Program-made: the position numbers and the translations under genes | The notes under the pieces: model-generated | Told to the model about the DNA's origin: nothing | What the model saw: the letters and a program-made list of their open reading frames with translations, nothing else | Databases searched by the model: none | From: Pseudomonadota bacterium | GTDB taxonomy: Bacteria; Myxococcota_A; UBA796; GCA-2862545 | Assembly (NCBI GenBank): GCA_947505245.1 | Contig: CANNIZ010000014.1 | Span: 37,425-101,424 of the forward strand | Direction: 5' to 3' | DNA: 64,000 nt | Part shown: piece by piece, positions 16,895 through 25,857 of the stretch | Position numbering within the stretch: the stretch's first letter is position 1 | Layout of the letters: every line of letters begins with the position of its first letter

Positions 16895-17469
16895 GCAGGC
16901 TTCCCGCGCGCTTCGTCAGCTAATTGCCGGTAGCGAACTCCGGAATCCGGGAGCTTCGGCGCCGCGACCCACGGTCCGTCGTACCCGATGGCGCCCCAGG
17001 TCGCGTCCCGCGTGAAGAAGAAGAAGTGCGCCATCTGCTTCAGCGCCGTCGCCGCCTGCACGATCACCGTGTCGTCACACTGGAGGTAACGCACAAAACA
17101 CGCCTCCCGCTGCTCGATCGACAGGCCCGACAACCGACCGCCGAACCCGAACCACGGCGGAAGGTGCTCCAGCAGCTGAATCGCGGACTCGAGGTCTTCC
17201 CGCGTCCCGTCGTCCGAACTCCAGACCTCCTCGTCGATCCGCTCCACGACGCCCTCGGCGACCCCATCGGGCAGCCCGTCAGAGCCCGCGCACAGCAGCT
17301 CGACCAGGCTACGAACCACGCAGTAGGCCTTCGGCGACAGGCCCAACGCGACCTCACCTTCGCGTAGCGTGTAGCCGACCGTCCACCAGGACAGCGCACC
17401 TCCGGCCGAGAGCAGCACCACTGAGCCTGCTCCCAACGCGAGGAATCGTCGTCGAGACGTGGTCAACAC
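16891..17469 (-). CDS. Tat-exported gluconate 2-dehydrogenase subunit 3-like protein
   Basis: 192 aa from GTG 17469. The N-terminus SRRRFLALGAG is a twin-arginine signal followed by a hydrophobic segment (SVVLLSAGGALSWW). The rest is helical with paired aromatic residues (HLPPWFGFGGRLSGLSIEQR; HFFFFTRDATWGAIGYDGPW), the pattern of the small subunit-3 family that partners GMC dehydrogenases. Its stop overlaps the GMC start (ATGA), so the pair is almost certainly one complex. The usual model is that the small subunit supplies the Tat signal and the folded flavoprotein hitch-hikes to the periplasm. A TAGCAT box sits 6 nt ahead of the GTG. Confidence 0.75.
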   Translation of the reverse strand: MLTTSRRRFLALGAGSVVLLSAGGALSWWTVGYTLREGEVALGLSPKAYCVVRSLVELLCAGSDGLPDGVAEGVVERIDEEVWSSDDGTREDLESAIQLLEHLPPWFGFGGRLSGLSIEQREACFVRYLQCDDTVIVQAATALKQMAHFFFFTRDATWGAIGYDGPWVAAPKLPDSGVRYRQLADEARGKPA

Positions 17470-17475
17470 GAGGCG

Positions 17476-17481
17476 ATGCTA
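17476..17481 (-). promoter_or_regulatory. Candidate -10 box (TAGCAT) of leaderless type, Tat/GMC operon
   Basis: On the minus strand TAGCAT ends 6 nt before the GTG at 17469; a TTACCG resembling a -35 lies 18 nt further upstream. There is no Shine-Dalgarno sequence. Confidence 0.35.
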
Positions 17482-17533
17482 CCTCAGGGCGCCGGGACGC
17501 GGTAAGCTAAGGGGTCGGGGGGATCCCCGCGGA

Positions 17534-19699
17534 GTGTCCTTGGCCGACGACGCGACCATCTCCCAGATTCTCGAGACCATCCGCGGGTACTCCGCGGACG
17601 CCGACCTGCAGCCGGTGATGAAGGCGTACCTGCTGGCCGCGAAGGCGCACGCCGGGCAGGTCCGCAAGACCGGTGAGCCCTACCTCACGCACCCGCTCGC
17701 GGTCGCCCAGATCACCGCGAACATGCGGATGGACGTCGACACCATCGCCACCGCCCTGCTGCACGACGCGCTCGAAGACAACCCGCTCACGCGCGACGAG
17801 ATGGAGGCCGAGATGGGGCCCACCATCGTCAGCCTCGTCGAAGGCGTCACGAAGATCGGCAAGCTCAAGTTCCGCAGCAACGAGGAGCTCCAGGCCGAGA
17901 ACTTCCGCAAGATGATGCTCGCGATGAGCACCGATCTGCGCGTCATCCTCGTGAAGCTCGCGGATCGCCTGCACAACATGCAGACGCTCGACGGCCACGG
18001 GAAGCTCGACAAACAGCAGACGATCGCGCGCGAGACGATGGACGTCTTCGTGCCCATCGCCAACCGCCTCGGCCTCACGAACATCAAGAGCGCCCTCGAG
18101 GACCTCTGTTTCGTCCACCTCGATCCACCGGCGTTCGCCGAGGTCGACACGTACCTGCGCGAGACCCAGGCCGATCGCGACCGCTACACGGATCGCGTCG
18201 CGAAGGCGCTGCACGAGCAGATCGAGAGCCAGGGCGTCCCGTGCGACGTGTTCGGGCGTGCCAAGCACCGCTATTCGATCTACAAGAAGATGATCGAGCA
18301 GGGCCTGAAGGTCGCCGAGGTCCCCGATCTGCTCGCGTTTCGCGTGCTCGTCCACGACGTCGGGCAGTGCTACCACGTGCTCGGCCTCGTCCACGCGTCG
18401 TTCCCGCCCGTGCCGGACCGCATCAAGGACTACATCGCGCGGCCGAAGCCCAACGGGTACCAGTCGCTTCACACCACCGTGATCGGCCCCGAGAACCGTC
18501 GCGTCGAGGTTCAGATCCGCACGACGGACATGCACCGCATCGCGGAAGAGGGCGTCGCCGCCCACTGGAAGTACAAGGAGGGCCGCCTCACGCTCTCGCC
18601 CGAAGACGTCTCGCGAATCTCGAAGATCCGCGACCTGTTCGAGACCGCGCGCGAGACCGAGAACGCGACGGACTTCATGGAGACCGTGAAGGTCGAGTTC
18701 TACGCGGACGAGGTGTTCATCTTCACCCCCGCAGGCGACGTGAAGCAGGTCGCCGCGGGAGCCACGTGCCTGGACTTCGCGTACGCCGTCCACACCGACG
18801 TCGGCAACCACACCACCGGCGCGAAGGTGAACGGCCGCCTCGTGCCGCTGCGCCACGTGCTGAAGAGCGGCGACACGGTCGAGATCCTCACGTCGACGAC
18901 GCAGAAGCCGAACCACGGGTGGCTCGAGATCTGCCGCACGGGTCGCGCAATCCAGAAGGTGCGCCGCGCGCTGCGTGATCAAGAGCAGGAGATCGGGTGC
19001 AAGCTCGGTCGCGACATGATCGAAGCCGAGCTCAAGCGCTTCCAGTGGACGTGGGCGAAGGTGAAGACGGACGGCCGACTCACCGAGGTCCTCGGTGAAC
19101 GCGGCCTGCGCGACGAAGCGCCGCTGCTGATGGAGGTCGCGCGCGGGCACGTTCCGCTCGCGCAGATCGTCAAGGACCTGCTCCCGGACGGCATCTATCA
19201 GAAGAAGGACCAGGGCACCGGCATCACGTCGCTGCTCACCCGCTGGCGCAGCCCCTCGCAGAGCCCGGTGCTGATCCAGGGCGAAGACGGCGTGCTCGTC
19301 GCGTTCGCGAAGTGCTGCCAACCGCTTCCGGGCGAGCCTGTCGTCGGGTTCATCACGCGCGGGCGGGGAATCTCCGTCCACAAGGCGGGCTGCGAGCAGC
19401 TCTCCTCGCTCGAGGCCGAGCGGCGAATCGCCGTGGAGTGGGATCCGCGCGCGGCCGGACGGCACTCGGGCGAGATTCAGATCCTGTGTACGGACCGCCC
19501 TGGGATGTTGTCGAACATCACGAAGATCTGCGAGCAAGCGCAGGTCAACATCAACCGCGCCGAGGCCCGGAACATGCCGGACGGCCACGCGATGTGCAAG
19601 CTCGAGCTCGCCGTGCGCGACGTGTCCGAGCTCTCCAGGCTGATCAAGAGCATCGAGAAGCTCCCCGGCGTAGAGAGCGTGCAGCGGATGGCTGGCTGA
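17534..19699 (+). CDS. rel: Bifunctional (p)ppGpp synthetase/hydrolase (Rel/SpoT)
   Basis: 721 aa from GTG 17534 (TTG at 17540 is an alternative), within the usual 700-750. The N-terminal HD hydrolase is intact: GEPYLTHPLAVA with His53, LLHDALEDN with His77-Asp78, and VKLADRLHNMQTL. The synthetase domain shows RAKHRYSIYKKM, RVLVHDVGQCYHVLG, KPNGYQSLHTTVIGP (from about 305) and EVQIRTTDMHRIAEEGVAAH. These are followed by a TGS domain (FTPAGDVKQVAAGATCLDFA), a zinc-finger-like region with a conserved CC (FAKCCQPLPG) and an ACT domain at the C-terminus. Both activities look functional, so it is probably the single long Rel enzyme making and degrading the stringent-response alarmone. It stands alone, divergent from the Tat/GMC operon. 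Confidence 0.95.
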   Translation: MSLADDATISQILETIRGYSADADLQPVMKAYLLAAKAHAGQVRKTGEPYLTHPLAVAQITANMRMDVDTIATALLHDALEDNPLTRDEMEAEMGPTIVSLVEGVTKIGKLKFRSNEELQAENFRKMMLAMSTDLRVILVKLADRLHNMQTLDGHGKLDKQQTIARETMDVFVPIANRLGLTNIKSALEDLCFVHLDPPAFAEVDTYLRETQADRDRYTDRVAKALHEQIESQGVPCDVFGRAKHRYSIYKKMIEQGLKVAEVPDLLAFRVLVHDVGQCYHVLGLVHASFPPVPDRIKDYIARPKPNGYQSLHTTVIGPENRRVEVQIRTTDMHRIAEEGVAAHWKYKEGRLTLSPEDVSRISKIRDLFETARETENATDFMETVKVEFYADEVFIFTPAGDVKQVAAGATCLDFAYAVHTDVGNHTTGAKVNGRLVPLRHVLKSGDTVEILTSTTQKPNHGWLEICRTGRAIQKVRRALRDQEQEIGCKLGRDMIEAELKRFQWTWAKVKTDGRLTEVLGERGLRDEAPLLMEVARGHVPLAQIVKDLLPDGIYQKKDQGTGITSLLTRWRSPSQSPVLIQGEDGVLVAFAKCCQPLPGEPVVGFITRGRGISVHKAGCEQLSSLEAERRIAVEWDPRAAGRHSGEIQILCTDRPGMLSNITKICEQAQVNINRAEARNMPDGHAMCKLELAVRDVSELSRLIKSIEKLPGVESVQRMAG

Positions 19700-19733
19700 T
19701 CGCGTAGACTCACCCGGGTTTTCGGGGGATGTC

Positions 19734-22700
19734 ATGCGTCGAATCGCCGTTGGGCTCGCGTTGGTGTGGATGGCCGGCTGCCGTAAGGACGTCGCCCGTA
19801 TGGATCTCGACGGGGACGGTCTCTCCGCCGCCGACGGCGACTGCGGACCCGGCGATCCGCTCGTCGGCCCCGACCAGGTCGAGGTGTGCGACGGTCGCGA
19901 CAACGACTGCAACGATCTGGTCGACGACGCGGTCGGCACCACCTGGTACAGCGACGGCGACGGCGACGGATTCGGCGACGACGCGCGGCCAACCCTCGCG
20001 TGTATGGCGCCGGTCGGCAGCGTGTCCTACGCGGGCGACTGCGATGACGTGAACGCGGCCGTCCACCCTGGCGCGCGCGAGGTCTGCGACGACACGTCGG
20101 ACTTCGACTGCGACGGCACGCCCGGCGGAATCGACGAAGACGGCGACGGCACACCGGCGTGCAACGACTGCGACGACGCCGACAAGGACGTCCACCCCGG
20201 CGCCGATGAGCTGTGCGGCGGCGTCGACGAGAACTGCGACGGTCTCGAGGACACGGGAGCTACCAACGCCAAGCTGTACTACGTCGACCTCGACGACGAC
20301 GGGCACGGCAGCGACCGCATCACGTTGTCGTCGTGCGAGGCACCCGCCGGCTTCGTCGAAGGCTCCGACGACTGCGACGATCTGCACGCTGAGAGCTACC
20401 CCGGCGCCGCTGAGTCCTGCGACGGGCTCGACAACGACTGCGATGGCACGCCGGACGACGGCGCGCTCGGCACGCGGACGTGGTACGGCGACGCCGATGG
20501 GGACGGCTATGGCGACCCAACGATCGACGTCCGCGCCTGCGCGGCTCCCGCCGGCTACGTCGGCAACTCGGACGATTGCGACGACACCGACGCGAAGTTC
20601 AATCCGGCCGCATCGGAGTCGTGTACGGACCCCACCGACTACAACTGCGACGGCGCCGTCGGGCAGGCCGACGGGGACAACGACGGCACCGCAGCGTGCT
20701 CCGACTGCGACGACAGCAACGCGTTCGTACACCCCGGCGCGCCTGAGATCTGCGACGGTCTGGACAACGACTGCAACGGCGACATCGACGAGGTCGCGCC
20801 CACCTGGTACGCCGACGTCGACGGCGACACCCACGGCGGCAAGCAGCTCTCCGTCGTCTCGTGCGTGCGCCCCACCGGCTACGTCGCGTCGTCCGACGAC
20901 TGCAACGACCTCTCCGCTACCGTGCTGCCTGGGACGATCGAATCGTGCAACGGCATCGACGACGACTGCGTTGGCGGCGTACCCACAAACGAAGCCGACG
21001 CCGACGGCGACCTGTTCCGGGTGTGCGCCAAGGACTGCGACGACGGCAGCACCGCCACGTTCCCCGGAGCGACGGAGACCTGTGATGGCAAGGACAACGA
21101 CTGCGACAACCTGATCGACGACGCGGCCGTGGACGCACACGCGACCTACACCGACGGCGACGGCGACGGCTTCGGCACCGGGGTCGCCAGCTACGCGTGC
21201 AGCGTCACCGCCGGCCGGTCGGCGATCGCCGGCGACTGTGACGACGCGACCAAGGGGACGTTCCCGGGCGCTATTGAGTCGTGCAACAGCAAGGACGACG
21301 ACTGTGACGGCTTCGTAGACGAGACGGGCGCGACCGGCGGGACGACGTACTACCTGGACGCCGACGGCGACGGCGTCGGTTCGAGCAAGGTGAGCGTGAC
21401 CGCATGCGCGACGCCAGCCGGCTACGTCGCGACGAACACCGACTGCGACGACACCGATCGACAGAGCTACCCGCTCGCGACCGAACTCTGCGACGGGGTC
21501 GACAACAACTGCGACAAGGCGTCCGTCGCCGGCGAAGCCGACGCCGACAAGGACGGATGGCGCGCGTGCGGCGGCGACTGCGACGACACGTCCGCCCTCG
21601 TCGCGCCAGGCGCGGCCGAGCTCTGCAACAGCACAGACGACGACTGCGACAAGAGCGTGGACAACAACGCGGTCGACGCGATCACCTGGTACCTGGACAA
21701 CGACAAGGACAGCTACGGCACGTCGACGAACACCAAGCTGCAATGCACCTCAGCACCCACCGGCTACGTCGCTGCGGCCGGCGATTGCGACGATACGAAG
21801 ATCGCCGTGTCACCCGGCGTGGCGGAGCTGTGCAGCACGGTGGGAGACGACGATTGTGACGGGGTCGTGAACGAATCCGACGCGGCGGACGCGCTCCCGT
21901 GGTTCCAGGACGCCGACAGCGACAAACACGGCACCCCCACGAACTACACGCTCGCGTGCGCGCAACCCGCAGGCCGCGTACTGCTCAATGACGACTGCAA
22001 GGACACCGACGCGACGGTGTACCTCGACGCCCCCGAGGTGCCTGGAAACGGCGTAGACGACGACTGCAACGGCGCCGACCTCGTCCTGCGGACCTGCGCG
22101 CAGGTCGCGGCCATCGCACCACAAGCCCCCAGCGGCGTCTACACCATCGATCCAGACGCCGCCGGCGCCCGCGCTCCGATCACGACGTACTGCGACCTTC
22201 CAAGCGGCTGGACGCTGCTCGCCCGCACGGACACGCGCGGTGGAGCGCTGTCCGCGACCGAACGCGACACCATCCGCGGCACCGGTACGGGCGCCAACGC
22301 CTCGTTCAACATGTACGGAGTCACGGGCTACGGCAGCCCCGCCACGTCATCGAAGATCTACTGGGTGCCGCTGAACAGCTGGAACGACCTCACCGCCGCC
22401 TTCCCGGCGAACCAACTGCGCGTGCAGGACAGCCTGTACGACCTGCGCTTGGACGACCTCACCATCGGTGACGCCACCGCCGAATACCCGATCAATTGGG
22501 TAGGTCCGGTGTCGGGGTACTCGCAGGTTCAGCAGTCCGCCGCGGTCGGCGCCATCAAGACGATGAAGTTCACCACCTGGGACAACGACAACGACACGTA
22601 CGTGAACAACTGCGCGAAGGACAACGTCGGCTACAACGGCGGGTTCTGGTACACCTCCTGCTACCAGAGCAGCATGTTGCACGCGAACGGGAACCTTTAC

Positions 22701-22763
22701 TCGTGGGAGAACAACGTCACGCAGACCGTGACGAACATCTCCATCTGGTTCCACGAGGACTAA
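19734..22763 (+). CDS. Large MopE-repeat lipoprotein with fibrinogen-like C-terminal domain
   Basis: 1009 aa, ATG 19734, preceded by GGGGGA. The N-terminus MRRIAVGLALVWMAGC is a lipoprotein signal with Cys16. Residues about 24-780 contain about thirteen copies of an Asp/Cys repeat. The repeat has an aromatic-Asp 'YxDxDGDGxG' half, a 'GDCDDxxxxxxPGAxE' half and a 'CDGxDNDCDG' half, the MopE-type putative metal-binding module; the Asp spacing resembles calcium-binding loops and the Cys are probably disulfide-paired. The last about 225 residues begin TCAQVAAIAPQAPSGVYTID, then TTYCDLPSGWTLLART, and end with GFWYTSCYQSSMLHANGNLY. This is the arrangement of a fibrinogen-related domain, usually a carbohydrate-binding fold. 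Likely a surface adhesin or matrix protein. Confidence 0.85.
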   Translation: MRRIAVGLALVWMAGCRKDVARMDLDGDGLSAADGDCGPGDPLVGPDQVEVCDGRDNDCNDLVDDAVGTTWYSDGDGDGFGDDARPTLACMAPVGSVSYAGDCDDVNAAVHPGAREVCDDTSDFDCDGTPGGIDEDGDGTPACNDCDDADKDVHPGADELCGGVDENCDGLEDTGATNAKLYYVDLDDDGHGSDRITLSSCEAPAGFVEGSDDCDDLHAESYPGAAESCDGLDNDCDGTPDDGALGTRTWYGDADGDGYGDPTIDVRACAAPAGYVGNSDDCDDTDAKFNPAASESCTDPTDYNCDGAVGQADGDNDGTAACSDCDDSNAFVHPGAPEICDGLDNDCNGDIDEVAPTWYADVDGDTHGGKQLSVVSCVRPTGYVASSDDCNDLSATVLPGTIESCNGIDDDCVGGVPTNEADADGDLFRVCAKDCDDGSTATFPGATETCDGKDNDCDNLIDDAAVDAHATYTDGDGDGFGTGVASYACSVTAGRSAIAGDCDDATKGTFPGAIESCNSKDDDCDGFVDETGATGGTTYYLDADGDGVGSSKVSVTACATPAGYVATNTDCDDTDRQSYPLATELCDGVDNNCDKASVAGEADADKDGWRACGGDCDDTSALVAPGAAELCNSTDDDCDKSVDNNAVDAITWYLDNDKDSYGTSTNTKLQCTSAPTGYVAAAGDCDDTKIAVSPGVAELCSTVGDDDCDGVVNESDAADALPWFQDADSDKHGTPTNYTLACAQPAGRVLLNDDCKDTDATVYLDAPEVPGNGVDDDCNGADLVLRTCAQVAAIAPQAPSGVYTIDPDAAGARAPITTYCDLPSGWTLLARTDTRGGALSATERDTIRGTGTGANASFNMYGVTGYGSPATSSKIYWVPLNSWNDLTAAFPANQLRVQDSLYDLRLDDLTIGDATAEYPINWVGPVSGYSQVQQSAAVGAIKTMKFTTWDNDNDTYVNNCAKDNVGYNGGFWYTSCYQSSMLHANGNLYSWENNVTQTVTNISIWFHED
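19803..22080 (+). repeat. Tandem MopE-type repeat array in the coding sequence
   Basis: About thirteen diverged coding repeats of roughly 50-65 codons each. At DNA level they share GACGGCGACGGC-like and TGCGACGACG-like tracts but are too diverged and variably spaced for CRISPR. The 'CDGxDNDCDG' halves include CDGRDNDCN, CDGLDNDCD, CDGLDNDCN, CNGIDDDCV, CDGKDNDCD, CNSKDDDCD, CDGVDNNCD and CNSTDDDCD. Confidence 0.8.
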
Positions 22764-22769
22764 ACCCGC

Positions 22770-23465
22770 TCACAGCCAGCGTCGGCACACCCACAACGTC
22801 CCGACGCCCGCCACCATCCAGCCGACGCCCCACACCACCGCGGGAACCCCCGTCGCAGCGGCGAGCATCGTCGCGTCCGACACGCTCGCGCCGCTGGACG
22901 ACAACACGTCGTCGCGCACGTCGAGCAGCGCGTACAACACGCTGAACGTGCCGAGGGCCTGCAGCACCGTAGACGCCGTCGCGTCCGACATCCGACGCGC
23001 GCCGAGCCCGAGCGCACCCGCGACCAACAGCGCGAACAGGAACCCGAACGAGATGAGCGGCCGGACGAACGCGAGCGCGACGATCGCCACGAGGCCCGCG
23101 AGCAGGCCGAGCATCGGCCGCGCCCACGACCCGCGACGCGACGCGGCGAGCAGGCCGACGCCCCACAGCAGCGAGCCGACGTAGCCGGCGTTGAGGATCA
23201 GGAACGTCCAGCCGCCGATCGTCTGCGTGACGCCGCTCTGGTCCATGCCGAGCCCGATGCTCACGACCTCCCCACCCGTGATCCATGCGGCGATCGCGTG
23301 CGAGAGCTCGTGGAAGAACACGACGACGATCTTTACCGGCCAGAACACCGCGCTGTCCCAGAACACGAGCATCGCGACGCCCAACACGACGGTGAGCACG
23401 AGCCGCCAGGGATCGGAACCTGTCTTCGCCAACTGAGGTCTCCAGAAAGTCGAAGCGTGAACCAT
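22770..23465 (-). CDS. M50B-type membrane zinc peptidase
   Basis: 231 aa, ATG 23465. The zinc motif FFHELSHAIAAW supplies His52-Glu53-x-x-His56 inside a transmembrane helix. Several further hydrophobic segments follow (GWTFLILNAGYVGSLLWGVG; PMLGLLAGLVAIVALAFV; SFGFLFALLVAGALGLG). This matches the peptidase M50B-like family: short, PDZ-less relatives of site-2 proteases seen in actinobacteria and others. In the helix after the motif, ILNAGYVGSLLWG corresponds to the family's NxxGYxGS segment. Substrate is unknown. It abuts the MopE-repeat gene convergently (6 bp) and is divergent from the transglycosylase. Confidence 0.8.
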   Translation of the reverse strand: MVHASTFWRPQLAKTGSDPWRLVLTVVLGVAMLVFWDSAVFWPVKIVVVFFHELSHAIAAWITGGEVVSIGLGMDQSGVTQTIGGWTFLILNAGYVGSLLWGVGLLAASRRGSWARPMLGLLAGLVAIVALAFVRPLISFGFLFALLVAGALGLGARRMSDATASTVLQALGTFSVLYALLDVRDDVLSSSGASVSDATMLAAATGVPAVVWGVGWMVAGVGTLWVCRRWL

Positions 23466-23493
23466 TGACGAACGTCGCCGCTCCGGTGTTATT
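23465..23493 (+). promoter_or_regulatory. Weak candidate promoter for the transglycosylase operon
   Basis: TTGACG (23465-23470), a 17-bp spacer, then GTTATT (23488-23493), in the 70-bp gap between the divergent protease and transglycosylase genes. The -35 is good but the -10 matches consensus at only three positions. Confidence 0.25.
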
Positions 23494-23535
23494 TCATCCA
23501 CCCCTCCCCGACCTCTCCTCCCGCAGGCTCCCCCG

Positions 23536-25857
23536 ATGCGACCCTTCCCCGCTGTCGCCGTGTTCGTCCCGGTCTCCGTCGCTCTCGTCACCGCCGCGTT
23601 CGGCGCGGGCACGTCGGCGTTTGGCTCCGTCGCAGATCCATCACCGATGGTCGTCGTAAGTCCTTTGCTCGCCGGACCTGCGCTGCAGCTGCCGGACGCG
23701 GTGTACACGTCCCTGCGCGCGCGCGACTGGAGCACCGCCGTGACGGGGCTCCAGAAGATCCCAATGGACGCCCTCGTCGGCGGCCAGAAGGGCGACCTCG
23801 CGTTCGTGCTCACGTGGTCGCTTATACACGCGGATCGCGGCGCCGCCGCCGTCGGCTACCTGCCGCTCATCGATCAAGCCGAAGACGTGCCGCCGGCCTA
23901 TGCGGCGCTCGTCAAGGGTGAGGTGCTGCGCGCCACGGATCAGAAATTGGAGGCGATCGCGGCGTTCGAGACGATCGCAGCCGATTCGGGCGCCTGGCCC
24001 CGCGCCACGATCGTGCGCGCGGAGACGCTACGCGACCTCGGGCGCACCGACGAGGCGTTCAAGCTCTACGAAGCCATGGCCGCGCGCCCTGACCCTGCGG
24101 CGGGCTCCGCGACGGCCCTGATGGCGCTCGCGATGCGCGACGGTATGGGCAGCGACGGCGCTTACGCCCACCTGCGGCGGGCCTGGCGCGAATACCCGCG
24201 CGCCGAAGAGTCGGCGGAGATCACGCGGCTGCTCGCAGCGAACTGGCCCACGAAAGGCGCCACCTGGCAGGACGCCGCCCGCCGCGGCGAGATCCTCATG
24301 ACCGCCGGCGACTACAGCGGCGCGCTCGCGGTCACCGCCCCGTTCATCGGCAAGATCGAAGGTGAGAACGTCGACGCGTGCAGGTTCCTCCTCGTTCGCG
24401 GCCGCAGCCATTACAAGGCGGCCCGCCTCGCCGAGGCGGTGCTCGCGTTCGGCGACATCGGCACCCGCTGCACGAGCGTCGACAAGGACTACGGCTCGAA
24501 GGGCCTTTACCTCGCAGGTCAGGCGCTGTTCCGCAAACACGACTACGCGGGCTCGGCGAAGGTGAACCTGTCGATCCCCGCGCTGTACCCGACGAGCTCG
24601 TTCGCCGACGACGGGCTCACCCAGGCCGGGATCGCGCTCAACGAGTCGGGAGACGCCGCCGGCGCCGCCGAGCTGTGGGCGCGCGCGCTGCGCGAATACC
24701 CCGCGGGCGACACGGTGCCCGAGTCTTCGCTGCGGCTCGCGCTCGCGAAATACACCGACGGCAAGCCCGATGAAGCGCGGGTGATCGCTGCTGATCTCGG
24801 CAAGCTGCCGATCTCCGGGGACTGGGTCCACGTCGCAGCAGGGCGATACTGGGCCGCGCGCCTCGCGTTGTACCCCGACGTGCACGCGCCGAGCGTGCCG
24901 GTCACCGATGCCGCGCGCAAGCAGGAGGCGATCGACGGCTGGGCGTCGCTGTGCCGCGACATGCCGCACAGCTTCTACAGCATCCTCGCGTACTCGCGCC
25001 TCGTCGAGGTCGCCCCCGACGTCGCCGCCGAGGTCGCGAAGCGTCCCGCCGACTTCGACCACGGCCAGTTCGACGAACCGTGGGTGGTGCGGCTCTCGTT
25101 CTACGAGACGCCCGCCGTGCGCGAAGGCGTCGACCTCGCTCGCCTGGGCCTGCTGCGGGAAGCGCAGTCCGAGTGGTCCAAGCTCGACGACGACACGTTC
25201 ACCGGCGACGAGAAGGCGTGGCTCACGCAGCTCCGCATCCTCGACGGCGACTGGCTCCTCGCGCACGACGACGGGCGGCAGTGGATGGTCGGAGGACACC
25301 CGCCCGGAACGCTCGGACCGCGCCAGGCGCAGGTCCTCCGCGTCCTCTACCCAGACCGGTATTGGACCGAGGTCCAGGCCGCCGCAAAGGGCTACGACTT
25401 CGAGCCGCGGCTGTTCCACGCGCTCTCGCGCGAGGAGTCGAACTTCAACCGCACCATCCAGTCCAACGTCGGCGCGCGCGGCCTTTCGCAGCTCATGCCC
25501 ACCACCGCGCGCGAGGTCGCCGGCTGGATGCACGTGACGTACAGCGCCGAGAAGCTCGACGACCCCCTGTACAACGCGACCCTCGGCGCGCGCTATTTCC
25601 AGGCGATGATCAAGCAGCACCACGGCAGCCCGTACCTGTCGTGTGCGGCCTACAACGCTGGCGGCGGGCGCACGAAGCAGTGGCTCGAGGCGTGGGGAAA
25701 CATCCCGACTGACGAATACATCGAGCGGATCCCGTTCCGCGAGACGCGAGGCTACGTCAAGCGGGTCATGGGGTCGTGGCAGATCATGCGCTGGCAATTC
25801 GACGACGGCCCGCTGTTCTACGATCTCTCCGCGTTCAACCACCAGGCGATGCCATGA
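23536..25857 (+). CDS. Soluble lytic murein transglycosylase (Slt-type) with TPR-like superhelix
   Basis: 773 aa, ATG 23536. A signal-like hydrophobic N-terminus (about 1-32) is followed by a long helical repeat region (about 60-560) with TPR-like pairs such as YKAARLAEAVLAFGDIG and FADDGLTQAGIALNESGDA. The C-terminal goose-lysozyme-like domain shows HALSREESNFN with catalytic Glu634, GARGLSQLMPTTAREVAG and YLSCAAYNAGGGRTKQWL, then WIERIPF-like IERIPFRETRGYVKRV. The enzyme cuts glycan strands to 1,6-anhydromuropeptides in the periplasm for wall remodelling. Length exceeds E. coli Slt70 (about 645) because of a larger superhelix. Coupled to the next gene by ATGA. Confidence 0.9.
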   Translation: MRPFPAVAVFVPVSVALVTAAFGAGTSAFGSVADPSPMVVVSPLLAGPALQLPDAVYTSLRARDWSTAVTGLQKIPMDALVGGQKGDLAFVLTWSLIHADRGAAAVGYLPLIDQAEDVPPAYAALVKGEVLRATDQKLEAIAAFETIAADSGAWPRATIVRAETLRDLGRTDEAFKLYEAMAARPDPAAGSATALMALAMRDGMGSDGAYAHLRRAWREYPRAEESAEITRLLAANWPTKGATWQDAARRGEILMTAGDYSGALAVTAPFIGKIEGENVDACRFLLVRGRSHYKAARLAEAVLAFGDIGTRCTSVDKDYGSKGLYLAGQALFRKHDYAGSAKVNLSIPALYPTSSFADDGLTQAGIALNESGDAAGAAELWARALREYPAGDTVPESSLRLALAKYTDGKPDEARVIAADLGKLPISGDWVHVAAGRYWAARLALYPDVHAPSVPVTDAARKQEAIDGWASLCRDMPHSFYSILAYSRLVEVAPDVAAEVAKRPADFDHGQFDEPWVVRLSFYETPAVREGVDLARLGLLREAQSEWSKLDDDTFTGDEKAWLTQLRILDGDWLLAHDDGRQWMVGGHPPGTLGPRQAQVLRVLYPDRYWTEVQAAAKGYDFEPRLFHALSREESNFNRTIQSNVGARGLSQLMPTTAREVAGWMHVTYSAEKLDDPLYNATLGARYFQAMIKQHHGSPYLSCAAYNAGGGRTKQWLEAWGNIPTDEYIERIPFRETRGYVKRVMGSWQIMRWQFDDGPLFYDLSAFNHQAMP

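Noticed and set aside
17507..19942. Long open frame antisense to rel, and similar ones antisense to hemW/dnaJ (36129-38450) and the transglycosylase (24028-25923)
   Set aside because: These are mirror images of high-GC genes: Arg/Asp/Val-rich, low-complexity, with no domain, while the opposite strand encodes clear enzymes.
19803..22080. CRISPR-like repetitive pattern
   Set aside because: Repeats are in-frame, diverged and of variable spacing, and encode Asp/Cys motifs. There are no constant repeats, unique spacers or cas genes.
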